Part shown: positions 1 to 6,298 of the stretch, in pieces
How positions within the stretch are numbered: the first letter of the stretch is position 1
Layout: each line of letters opens with the position of its first letter
NCBI GenBank assembly: GCA_005881055.1
Contig: VBHW01000049.1
Location: 1-8,853, forward strand
DNA length: 8,853 bases
Reading direction: 5' to 3'
From: Chloroflexota bacterium
Lineage (GTDB): Bacteria > Chloroflexota > Limnocylindria > Limnocylindrales > CSP1-4
Position numbers and translations under genes: made by a program
Notes under the pieces: generated by a model
Database searches by the model: none
What the model was told of the DNA's origin: nothing
Seen by the model: only the letters and a program-made list of their open reading frames with translations

Positions 1-1
1 C

Positions 2-1219
2 CTGCCGGCGGTCCTCCTGTTGCCCTTCGTGGCCGTCTGGGGACTCGCGACCGACGCTCAGCTCATCGCCTCGGTCGTCGGCTGCCTCGACGTCGGCATC
101 GTCTTCTGGATGCTCGGCCGACTGGGTGGCCCGTTGGCGATCAGGGTCGCGGTGACGCTCTTCTTCGCGCTCGGCACGGTGTTCTGGTACGCCGCGGAGA
201 AGGGCACGACCTGGTTCCTCGCGCACATCGTGGCGGTCGGTCTCACATGCCTGGCGGTCGGGGTCGCGCTCGGCGCCGATCGGGCCGCGGCGCTCGGCGC
301 TCTCCGCAGGGGCGGCGAGGATGATCCACCCGCGGGGGACGGCTACGACGACGAGGAGGTGGACGAGGGGGAGATCGACGAGGGGGATGAGGTCGGCTGG
401 GACGAGGGCCAGGGTTACGGCTGGTGGCACGGCTGGGGGCACGGGTGGCGGACGCTCCTCGAGCCCTCGGGGTTCCTCGCGGGCCTCCTCCTCGGGCTCG
501 CATCGACGGCGCGGCTGACCGTCATCCTCGGCCTGCCGTTCTTCCTCCTCGTCGGGGCCGGCGGCGGCTGGCTGCGACGGGGCGCCTCGGTCGCGGTCGG
601 CGCCGCCGTCCCCCTGGCCTGCCTCGTCGCGTACAACGTGGTGTCGACGGGTCACCTCTTCAACCCGGCGTACGACTACCTCCACCGCGCCGAGATTGCC
701 TCGTACCCGTTCCTGGACTACCGGCCGGACTGGGCCATCGAGGACCCGCGTTATCTCCCGCGCAACCTCGTCCTCATGCTCGTCGGGCCACCGCTCCTCA
801 CGCCGGACAGCGTCGACCTCGGCCAGGTGTTGTGCGCCGCGCCGGGCGCTACCCGGGGCTGGTTCGACCCGGACTGCCCGATCCTCATGCCGAACACGGT
901 CGGGATGGGCCTGCTCTTCACGAGCCCGGCCTACCTGCTCGCGCTGCCCGCGCTGCGACGATACGGTCGCAGTCGTCTCGTCACCGGATCGGCCCTCGGG
1001 GTCCTGCTCATCGCCCTGGTCAACCTCATGCATTTCAGCCAGGGGTGGGTGCAGTTCGGCTACCGCTTCAGCCTCGACTTCGCACCCTTCCTCCTGCTCC
1101 TGACGGCAGCCGGCATGCAGCGCATGGGAGGCGTGCGCCCATTGGCCGTCGTCCTCATCGGTGCCTCGGTCGTCGTGACGGTCTGGGGCGTCTGGTGGGG
1201 CACGCATCTCGGCTGGTGA
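2..1219 (+). CDS. Multi-pass membrane protein, GT-C glycosyltransferase-like (5' end cut off)
   Basis: The reading frame is open from the left edge (first full codon at position 2) to TGA at 1217-1219, so the N-terminus lies outside the window; a TTG at 20 is probably internal. About 405 residues are visible. They form a series of hydrophobic segments: two or three before position 300, then more around 470-560, 590-640, 770-800, 900-950, 990-1035 and 1080-1200. Phrases such as FWYAAEKGTTWFLAH and GWVQFGYRFSLDFAPF near the C-terminus resemble uncharacterised family-39-like (ArnT/PMT-type) membrane glycosyltransferases, which move sugars from polyprenyl-phosphate donors outside the membrane. 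The catalytic acidic loop expected near the N-terminus is not in the window, so the activity is inferred. The following GT2 gene, 110 bp downstream on the same strand, is a typical partner. An odd hydrophilic loop at 314-448 is listed separately. Family-level confidence is moderate; the exact function is unknown. Confidence 0.72.
   Translation: MPAVLLLPFVAVWGLATDAQLIASVVGCLDVGIVFWMLGRLGGPLAIRVAVTLFFALGTVFWYAAEKGTTWFLAHIVAVGLTCLAVGVALGADRAAALGALRRGGEDDPPAGDGYDDEEVDEGEIDEGDEVGWDEGQGYGWWHGWGHGWRTLLEPSGFLAGLLLGLASTARLTVILGLPFFLLVGAGGGWLRRGASVAVGAAVPLACLVAYNVVSTGHLFNPAYDYLHRAEIASYPFLDYRPDWAIEDPRYLPRNLVLMLVGPPLLTPDSVDLGQVLCAAPGATRGWFDPDCPILMPNTVGMGLLFTSPAYLLALPALRRYGRSRLVTGSALGVLLIALVNLMHFSQGWVQFGYRFSLDFAPFLLLLTAAGMQRMGGVRPLAVVLIGASVVVTVWGVWWGTHLGW
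314..448 (+). repeat. Acidic pentad repeat and Trp/His/Gly loop inside the membrane protein
   Basis: Between two hydrophobic blocks the protein has about 30 residues dominated by Asp, Glu and Gly, with a [V/I]DEG[E/D] pentad (VDEGE, IDEGD, then a looser copy). The DNA shows it as the 11-mer GACGAGGGGGA at 362-372 and again at 377-387, a 15-bp period. It is followed by the aromatic run GYGWWHGWGHGW (413-448). The segment looks like an expanded soluble loop. Whether it binds metal, binds carbohydrate or is a neutral insertion cannot be told from the sequence. Confidence 0.7.
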
Positions 1220-1329
1220 GCGGCTCTGGGCTATCGTTGGCCGCGACGCCTGCGGCCCGTGTCGAGGCGAGGAGCCAGAACCCGGCCAGCCGGAGGCAGC
1301 GACGGATTGAGCGACCAGGGACGCGGACG

Positions 1330-2160
1330 GTGAGCGAGCGGGAGGGCGCCGCGCCGGATCGAGCGGATCGCCTGACAGGTCGCCTGGCGGATCGCCTGGA
1401 CCGCCTCTCGTACTTCTTCCCCGCGCACGACGAAGAGGCGAACCTCGAGCCGCTCGTCGCCGAGGCGCTCGAGGCGCTGCCGGCGCTCGCCACGACGTTC
1501 GAGATCGTCATCGTCGACGACGGCTCGCGCGACGCGACGCCGGCGATCGCGGACCGGCTCGCCGCGGCCAATCCCGACGTCGTCCGGGCCGTGCACCATT
1601 CCACGAACCTCGGGTACGGCGCGGCGCTCCGCACCGGGATCGGCGCCGCACGATACGACGCGATCGCGTTCACGGACGGCGACCGCCAGTTCCGGGTCGC
1701 GGACCTCGGCCGACTCAGCGAGAGGCTCCGGGGCTCCGACGCACCTGACGTCGTCGTCGGCTACCGGATCAGGCGCGCGGACCCGCCCCTCCGGACGCTC
1801 TACGCGCGCGCCTACCGCCTCGCGAACCGGCTCTTCTTCGACCTGCGCGTCCGCGACGTCGACTGCGCGTGCAAGCTCTTCCGGCGATCGGCGCTCCAGG
1901 GGATCCGTGTCGAATCCGGCGGCGCGTTCTTCTCGGCCGAGCTCCTCATCAAGCTCCGGGAGCGCGGCCGTTCGGTCGTCGAGGTCGGCGTGCCCCACCA
2001 TCCACGGGTCGCCGGCAGTGCCTCGGGAGCCCGGCCGTCCGTCGTCCTGCGCGCGGTCCGCGATTTCTGGTCGCTCCGGCTCCGCCTGTGGACCAACAAG
2101 CGACGGGCGCTCGCTCGCGGCGAGCCGATGATCCAGGAGGGGCCGATCGGCGCCGGCTGA
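1330..2160 (+). CDS. Family 2 glycosyltransferase, polyprenyl-phosphate sugar synthase type
   Basis: The 276-residue product transfers a sugar from a nucleotide donor, most likely to a polyprenyl phosphate, at the cytoplasmic membrane face. Visible GT2 landmarks are the N-terminal strand FPAHDEEANL (30-39), VDDGS (62-66), NLGYGAALR (93-101), the DxD-type metal motif D116-G-D118 and DVDCACKLFRR (176-186). The C-terminal block at 199-226 (GAFFSAELL to VPHHPR) is typical of DPM1/polyprenyl-phosphate glycosyltransferases. No membrane helix follows the catalytic domain, so this is the soluble form. The frame is open far upstream, but only as an overlap with the membrane protein gene, and no ATG lies nearby. 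GTG at 1330 gives the normal distance to the first motif and is chosen, although its Shine-Dalgarno match is weak. It probably supplies lipid-linked sugar to the adjacent GT-C-like protein. The sugar is unknown. Confidence 0.88.
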   Translation: MSEREGAAPDRADRLTGRLADRLDRLSYFFPAHDEEANLEPLVAEALEALPALATTFEIVIVDDGSRDATPAIADRLAAANPDVVRAVHHSTNLGYGAALRTGIGAARYDAIAFTDGDRQFRVADLGRLSERLRGSDAPDVVVGYRIRRADPPLRTLYARAYRLANRLFFDLRVRDVDCACKLFRRSALQGIRVESGGAFFSAELLIKLRERGRSVVEVGVPHHPRVAGSASGARPSVVLRAVRDFWSLRLRLWTNKRRALARGEPMIQEGPIGAG

Positions 2161-2186
2161 AGGACCCGTGAAAGGCTCCGGGCCTA

Positions 2187-2220
2187 CGGCCGCCGGCCCT
2201 CCGGCCGCCGGCCCTCGGCC
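2187..2220. repeat. 15-bp GC-rich tandem repeat between convergent genes
   Basis: The unit CGGCCGCCGGCCCTC occurs at 2187-2201 and again at 2202-2216, with a partial third copy CGGCC at 2216-2220. GGCC tetramers recur at 2181, 2188, 2195, 2203, 2210 and 2217, that is every 7 or 8 bp. Short inverted pairs allow alternative hairpins on either strand, for example CGGCC at 2194-2198 with GGCCG at 2203-2207, or GGGCC at 2180-2184 with GGCCC at 2195-2199. It fills the 59-bp gap between the glycosyltransferase stop and the DUF151 stop, so it may act as a two-way transcription barrier. There is no T-tract typical of an intrinsic terminator. Confidence 0.6.
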
Positions 2221-2804
2221 TATTCGGCGCCGGTGCCCTCGCTCTCCTGGTCCGAGCCGAGCGAGTTCACGAAGTCGCGGAAGATGTCGAGACGGGGGTC
2301 CACGGCCCGCTCGGCAGCGGTCGCCGACGGCGGCCGCTCGAGCGGCGAGCCCTCCGAGATGGCTGCGCCCTCACCCTCCTCCTCGTCCGGCTCGGGCGAG
2401 ACGCCGGCGCGCTCGAGGACGGCGGGCTCCGCGTAGATCCGGGCTCCTGCGCGAACCGCCAGCGCGAGGGCGTCCGATGGGCGGGAGTCGATCTCCAGGG
2501 TGCGCTCGCCCGCCGCGAGGAAGAGCCGGGCGTGGAACGTGTCCTCGGCGAGGTCCGAGATGACGACCTGGCGAACCGCGACGCCGATCTCATCCAGCGT
2601 CGACGCGAAGAGGTCGTGCGTGAGTGGGCGCTCCGGAGCGAGGCCCTGGAGCTTCATCGCGATCGCGTTGGCCTCCCAGGGACCGATCCAGATGGGAAGG
2701 TACCGCTCCCGCTCGGTCTCCTTGAGGATCACGACGTGCTGGCTGGAGAGCATGTGGACGCGGACGCTCTCGACCACCATCTCGATCAGCCCGTCGGCGG
2801 CCAT
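2220..2804 (-). CDS. Bifunctional nuclease family protein (DUF151)
   Basis: The 194-residue product belongs to the bifunctional nuclease/DUF151 family, small cytoplasmic proteins. Some members have reported DNase and RNase activity; most bacterial ones have no defined role. The family core covers residues 1-135 with the conserved phrases YLPIWIGPWEANAI (35-48), RPLTHDL (59-65) and DSRPSDALALA (106-116). After the core comes an acidic linker (137-146, mostly Glu and Asp), then a variable tail ending in DPRLDIFRDFVNSLG (169-183), which matches the short C-terminal helix common in the family. No UVR motif is seen. ATG at 2804 is chosen because it starts just before the conserved first strand; the longer frame to 2879 only reads through the rhomboid gene's 3' end. 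The gene starts 7 bp after the rhomboid stop, so it is probably the last gene of that operon. Confidence 0.9.
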   Translation of the reverse strand: MAADGLIEMVVESVRVHMLSSQHVVILKETERERYLPIWIGPWEANAIAMKLQGLAPERPLTHDLFASTLDEIGVAVRQVVISDLAEDTFHARLFLAAGERTLEIDSRPSDALALAVRAGARIYAEPAVLERAGVSPEPDEEEGEGAAISEGSPLERPPSATAAERAVDPRLDIFRDFVNSLGSDQESEGTGAE

Positions 2805-2806
2805 GG

Positions 2807-2815
2807 GCCGATTAT
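2807..2815 (-). promoter_or_regulatory. Possible -10 box just upstream of the DUF151 start
   Basis: On the minus strand GATAAT (2815-2810), one mismatch from TATAAT, ends 5 bp before the ATG at 2804 and includes the rhomboid TAA stop. If used, transcription would start at or next to the ATG and give a leaderless message. No recognisable -35 element lies upstream, and a GGTGGG stretch about 11 nt from the ATG could instead serve as a weak Shine-Dalgarno site for coupled translation. The match may be chance. Confidence 0.25.
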
Positions 2816-3534
2816 CCCACCCCACCGGGCCCGGCGCGGGTGGCCAGCCTCCCGCCGAGCGAGCGCACGAGCACCGCAACGACCGCTCCGAAGGCGAATC
2901 CGCCGATGTGGGCGAAGAACGCGACTCCCCCGCCGGTCGTCGTGGCCCCCAATGAGGCGATCCCGTCGAGGAGCTGGAGGACGAACCAGAAGCCGAGGAC
3001 GATGACGGCCGGGACGCGCATGAGCTGGTAGAAGAACCCGAGGAAGACGATCGATTCGATCCGGGCCGCCGGGAAGAGCACGAGGTACGCGCCGAGCGTC
3101 GCCGCGATCGCGCCCGATGCGCCGACGAGCGGGACCTGCGACGCCGGATCCACGGCGACCTGGGTCAGCCCCGCGATGAGGCCACCGGCGAAGTAGAACG
3201 CCGCGAACCCGACGCGACCGAGCCTGTCCTCGATGTTGTTGCCGAAGATCCACAGGTAGAGCATGTTGCCCAGGACGTGCACCCAGCTGCCGTGGAGGAA
3301 CATGCTCGTGACGAGCCCGAGCGTCGCGTCCGAGAAGTAGTCGCGGACGGCGAGCGCATGGCTGATCGCCGCGGGCACCGCGCCGTGGTCCCTCACGAAC
3401 GTCTCGAGCGCCTCGTCGCCTCCTCCGGCCTGGATCCACAGCTCGAGCCCGAACACCGCGAAGCACGCCGCGATGAGCGCGATCGTCAGCACCGGCCGCC
3501 GGCGCGTCGGGTTGGCGTCGCGGAGCGGGATCAC
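2812..3534 (-). CDS. Rhomboid family intramembrane serine protease
   Basis: The 240-residue product is a six-helix rhomboid protease that cuts membrane-spanning substrates within the bilayer. The catalytic serine lies in VGASGAI (Ser140) and the catalytic histidine in FFAHIGGF (His209). The helix-2 motif MFLHGSWVHVLGNMLYLW (78-95) carries His81, His86 and Asn90 of the oxyanion region, and FGNNIEDRLG (97-106) is also typical of bacterial members. The active site therefore looks intact. The protein has no added zinc finger or TPR domain, and its size is normal. The start is GTG at 3534, whose GTGA overlaps the TGA stop of the upstream PP2C-like gene, indicating translational coupling. The substrate is unknown; the upstream single-pass membrane protein is a natural candidate, but nothing in the sequence proves it. 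Confidence 0.95.
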   Translation of the reverse strand: MIPLRDANPTRRRPVLTIALIAACFAVFGLELWIQAGGGDEALETFVRDHGAVPAAISHALAVRDYFSDATLGLVTSMFLHGSWVHVLGNMLYLWIFGNNIEDRLGRVGFAAFYFAGGLIAGLTQVAVDPASQVPLVGASGAIAATLGAYLVLFPAARIESIVFLGFFYQLMRVPAVIVLGFWFVLQLLDGIASLGATTTGGGVAFFAHIGGFAFGAVVAVLVRSLGGRLATRAGPGGVG

Positions 3535-5801
3535 CGGCGCGGTTTCGCGGTCGGCTTGGGTGTGACCCTCGGGCTGGCGGGCGGCGACGCGGATGGGGAC
3601 GGCGAGGCGGCGCCCGGGATCGGCTCGTCGACCGCGACCAGCGGCGAGACGCCGACGCGCAGGCCGTCGACCCAGACGATCGTGGGCGGCGCCGACGCCG
3701 GGCCGGGCACGACGTAGAAGCCGCGCAGGTTGCCCCAGCTCGGGTCGCCGTTCGCCAGGCGGTACTGCGCGACGAACGACCCGTCAGCCTTCTGGTACGC
3801 GACGATCCTGCCGCTCGCGGCATCGTACCCATAGATGAGGCCGGCTCCCTTGGCGTCGTACGTGGAGAGCAGCGTGAAGCGCGTCGTCGGATGGATGATC
3901 TGGTCGCCGATGTCGGCCGGCTTCCAGTCGCTCTGAGGCACGACCCGGCGGGCCGCCCCGCCCTGGGCGAAGTAGATGTCTCCGTCGATGAGCATGGCGT
4001 CGACGTTGTCGACAACCTGGGCGGTCGACAGGCGGCCCGTGGGCGTGCCCGGGTAGCCACTGCCGTCCGCCGCAGGCGTGTACACGAGGACCTGCTGCTC
4101 GGACGGGTCGACGACGTAGAGGTTGTACAGGCCCTGGTCGGGCGTGCCGCGGATGAACGTGCCGATCCCCCGGACGTCGGCGCCCCAGCTCGCCGCGCCG
4201 TTCACCCGGACGCGGCCGAGCGTCCCCCGCCCGCGCGAGTCGGCCGCGCGCCAGCGCCAGAGCGTGTTGCGGCTGTCGAGCACGAGCAGGTCGCGGGTGC
4301 CGCCCACGGCCATGAGGCGCGGCACGCCGACGGTCGTTCCAGCTGCCGCCTGGCCCGCGCGGAGGACGACGGTCGCCTTCTTCGTGCGGGGGTCGACCCG
4401 GTAGACGGCCTTGCCCTGGCGGTCCAGGACGTACGGGACCGGGTCGCGGTCGGGGCCGCGGATGAGGCCCGCGATGTCGACCGGCGGCTTGGCCGTCGCG
4501 AAGTTGAACGCGATCGTCGAGCCGACGGGCACGATGCCATAGAGTGCGTCGAGTCCCTTCAGCACCTCTGCGCGCAGGGGGGCGAGCGTCCCGCTCGGGG
4601 CGCCTCCACGCTGCGCGATGTCCAACTGCTGGTACGCGTCGGCGAGCAGCTCGACTGCCTGGCGACGGTCGTCGCGGATGAGGTCGATGCCCGGGCCGGA
4701 CACCTTCGCCAGGTCCGACCGGATCGCCTCGAGCGCGTTCTGGGCGGCCGTCAGCGACGACCGCGGGCTCTTGCCCGCGCTGCCGGCGACCCAGACGCCC
4801 GTCGCGAGCACCGCCCCGATCGTGACGAGGGCGAGGATCGCGGTTGCCGCCCGTCGCTGCGTCTCGGCGCGCGAGGTCGCCGTCCGCACCCGGCGACGCT
4901 GCGGCGAGCGGCCGGGCAGCATGTCCTGCACTCGCCGGACGATCCGTCCGGCCGCACCGCCCGCGGCCGACCGCGCGCGCTGGGCCGAAGCGGAGACGGC
5001 CGCAACGCCGTCGCCGACCGTGTCCGCGAGGGGGATCGGCGATCGCTCGGGTGCGCCGGCGAGGGGCTCGGGCGGCCGGACCGGCACGAGCGTGCGGCCC
5101 TTGACCGTGGCGGCCACCTCGGTCGCCTCGACCGCGAGCGCGCCGTCGCTGCCCGACCCGTCGGCAGCCGTGAACCGATGGTGGAGGTGCTCCATCGCGG
5201 ATTGCGGGTGGAGCGTGACGAGCGCATCCTTGAGCTCTTCCGGCCCGAGCTTCTCCATGAGGTTCGGCGAGACGAGCACGAGCGAGTCGCCCACCGCGAT
5301 CTCGCCGCGCCAGACGTCGGGCTCGAGCCCGTCTGCCGGCAGCCCGCGCTCGCGATGCGGGTCGGGCAGGGTGGACAGCCGGGCCTGGCGGATGAGGTAG
5401 GCCTCGGCGGGGCCGACCGTCGCGACGTAGAGCTCGTTACCGCGGATGACCGCCGCGGCCACGCCGACCGGCCCGTTGGCGTCGGCCTCGTAGCCGAGCC
5501 CGTAGCGGTCCCCGACGTGCGTCAGGCGCTTGTTCGCGTTGCGGATCGCCTTCTGGAGGCAGACCCGGATCCCTGCGGACTCGTCGTAGTAGTACTCGGA
5601 CTCGATCGTGTCGGCGACGAGGCGCGTGGCATCGCGCAGGCGGTGGCCCTCGGCCTGGGCGGTGACGAGAAGGTACAGGCTGCCCTTCGACCGGAGGACG
5701 GCGCCGACCGCCGGCTCGTGCGGACGGATCGTGTCCGGCGAGTCGGGAAGCCTGTCCTGCTCGGCCACGTAGCCGAGCTTCATCTGGAGCCGAACGGCCA
5801 T
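3531..5801 (-). CDS. PP2C-like (likely pseudophosphatase) protein with one membrane helix and an extracytoplasmic repeat domain
   Basis: The 756-residue product has four parts. Residues 1-235 resemble the PP2C/PPM phosphatase fold: LYVATVGPAEAYLIR (124-138) matches the usual VGDSRAY strand, GDSLVLVSPNLMEKL (171-185) matches the usual GDxLLLCSDGL strand, and SDG (218-220) sits where the last metal Asp normally lies. The first metal site (DGMGGH) is replaced by AQAEGH (48-53) and the SDG site by SPN, so catalysis is doubtful. A Pro/Ala/Arg-rich linker with a basic stretch (302-317) precedes a single membrane helix (318-340). The outer part has a helical region (345-425) and a beta-rich region (about 430-720) with repeated strand-and-turn phrases such as DLLVLDSRNTLWRWR, propeller-like in appearance. 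A Pro/Ser/Lys tail ends it. ATG at 5801 has AGAGG five bases upstream. This architecture suggests a transmembrane sensor or scaffold, inside N-terminus and outside C-terminus. Confidence 0.75.
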   Translation of the reverse strand: MAVRLQMKLGYVAEQDRLPDSPDTIRPHEPAVGAVLRSKGSLYLLVTAQAEGHRLRDATRLVADTIESEYYYDESAGIRVCLQKAIRNANKRLTHVGDRYGLGYEADANGPVGVAAAVIRGNELYVATVGPAEAYLIRQARLSTLPDPHRERGLPADGLEPDVWRGEIAVGDSLVLVSPNLMEKLGPEELKDALVTLHPQSAMEHLHHRFTAADGSGSDGALAVEATEVAATVKGRTLVPVRPPEPLAGAPERSPIPLADTVGDGVAAVSASAQRARSAAGGAAGRIVRRVQDMLPGRSPQRRRVRTATSRAETQRRAATAILALVTIGAVLATGVWVAGSAGKSPRSSLTAAQNALEAIRSDLAKVSGPGIDLIRDDRRQAVELLADAYQQLDIAQRGGAPSGTLAPLRAEVLKGLDALYGIVPVGSTIAFNFATAKPPVDIAGLIRGPDRDPVPYVLDRQGKAVYRVDPRTKKATVVLRAGQAAAGTTVGVPRLMAVGGTRDLLVLDSRNTLWRWRAADSRGRGTLGRVRVNGAASWGADVRGIGTFIRGTPDQGLYNLYVVDPSEQQVLVYTPAADGSGYPGTPTGRLSTAQVVDNVDAMLIDGDIYFAQGGAARRVVPQSDWKPADIGDQIIHPTTRFTLLSTYDAKGAGLIYGYDAASGRIVAYQKADGSFVAQYRLANGDPSWGNLRGFYVVPGPASAPPTIVWVDGLRVGVSPLVAVDEPIPGAASPSPSASPPASPRVTPKPTAKPRR
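4782..4850 (-). other. Single membrane helix of the PP2C-like protein
   Basis: Residues 318-340 form one uninterrupted hydrophobic stretch (Ala, Ile, Leu, Val, Gly) preceded by an Arg-rich run at 302-317. By the positive-inside rule the PP2C-like part would be cytoplasmic and the C-terminal 400 residues extracytoplasmic. No signal peptide is seen at the N-terminus, consistent with type II topology. Confidence 0.8.
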
Positions 5802-5932
5802 GCGGGCCTCTCGTGGATGGGGCGGGCTGACAAGGGGTCGCGGTCTGGAACGGGCCCGGCACGGTGGAACGAGGGCCCGGCCGGCCGGCAGCGCTCCATC
5901 CGTCGCTCCGCCCGACGTCCACCCGACGCTTC

Positions 5933-5964
5933 ATCCCCGGGGCGGCTGGCAGGTGCCGGGGGAT
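5933..5964. repeat. Inverted repeat overlapping the PP2C-like operon promoter
   Basis: ATCCCCGG at 5933-5940 pairs with CCGGGGGAT at 5956-5964, giving eight base pairs with one bulged G and a 15-nt loop. It overlaps the TATAAT box and the expected transcription start, so it could be an operator, or a hairpin closing the dciA message. No T-tract follows it. Confidence 0.35.
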
Positions 5965-5968
5965 TATA
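5963..5968 (-). promoter_or_regulatory. Perfect -10 box upstream of the PP2C-like operon
   Basis: The minus strand reads GTATAATCC here, an exact TATAAT in a very GC-rich setting, 6 bp beyond the dciA stop codon. Transcription would start near 5956 and leave a leader of about 155 nt before the ATG at 5801. No good TTGACA-like -35 element is present 16-18 bp upstream, where the dciA coding end lies. The remaining gap from 5802 to 5962 holds no supported gene. This box suggests that the PP2C-like, rhomboid and DUF151 genes have their own promoter rather than depending only on read-through from dnaN-recF-dciA. Confidence 0.5.
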
Positions 5969-5973
5969 CGCGG

Positions 5974-6270
5974 CTACACCCGGCGGACCCCGATCCGCAG
6001 GTCGGTCGCGGCGATGCCGCCGGGCGCGGTCCGGAACGCCTCGAGGAGCTCCGGCGTGCGCATGCGGAGCTCCTGGGCGACGATCGGCGCGTCCGCCTCG
6101 ACGATGAGGCTCATGCCGTCGATGCGCCGCAGGCGGGTGGCGCCGGCTGCGGCGGGCACCCGCTCGCCGACGATCGCGTCCCACGTGGCGATCGCACGGG
6201 CGAGGCGGAGCTCCTCCTCGAGCCCGAGCCTTCGGGCGGCCTCCGGGATGAGGTCGCCGATCCGCTCCAT
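5974..6270 (-). CDS. dciA: DUF721 family protein, DciA-type helicase operator
   Basis: The 98-residue product matches the DUF721 family, whose studied member DciA helps the replicative helicase load or work at the replication fork. Characteristic parts are the amphipathic N-terminus MERIGDLIPEAARRLGL, the conserved tryptophan and glycine in ATWDAIVGERV (28-38), and the strand-turn-strand GMSLIVEADAPIVAQEL (52-68), ending in a short basic tail (RIGVRRV). It is essentially the bare domain without the long extensions many DciA proteins have. ATG at 6270 is chosen because GGAG lies nine bases upstream; GTG at 6288 in the same frame would add six residues. It starts 28 bp after the recF stop, in the same order as in many actinobacteria and related lineages, which supports both the assignment and a shared operon. 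The function in this organism is inferred from the family. Confidence 0.82.
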   Translation of the reverse strand: MERIGDLIPEAARRLGLEEELRLARAIATWDAIVGERVPAAAGATRLRRIDGMSLIVEADAPIVAQELRMRTPELLEAFRTAPGGIAATDLRIGVRRV

Positions 6271-6298
6271 CCGGCGCCGCTCCGTCACGATTGGGTCG

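Noticed and set aside
424..1329. Long open frame upstream of the GT2 gene in the same frame
   Set aside because: It overlaps the membrane protein in another frame, its translation is Arg/Pro-rich low-information sequence, and GT2 homology begins only after 1330.
1220..1329. Promoter for the GT2 gene (TATCGT-like hexamer near 1232)
   Set aside because: It matches only four of six bases and has no -35 partner; read-through from the membrane protein gene is simpler.
2812..2820. TTATCCCAC resembling a DnaA box
   Set aside because: The last three bases do not match TTATCCACA and the site is inside the rhomboid/DUF151 junction, far from dnaN.
2786..4060. 424-codon minus-strand open frame across the rhomboid and the PP2C-like end
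   Set aside because: It is out of frame with both real genes and has an Arg/Ala/Ser-rich composition typical of frame shadows.
5437..5934. 165-codon minus-strand frame starting in the leader of the PP2C-like gene
   Set aside because: Most of it overlaps the PP2C-like gene out of frame, and no Shine-Dalgarno site or conserved motif supports it. A short leader peptide cannot be excluded but is not supported.
3891..6107. 738-codon plus-strand open frame opposite the PP2C-like gene
   Set aside because: It is antisense to a gene with recognisable domains; its translation is Arg/Asp/Val-rich shadow sequence without any motif.
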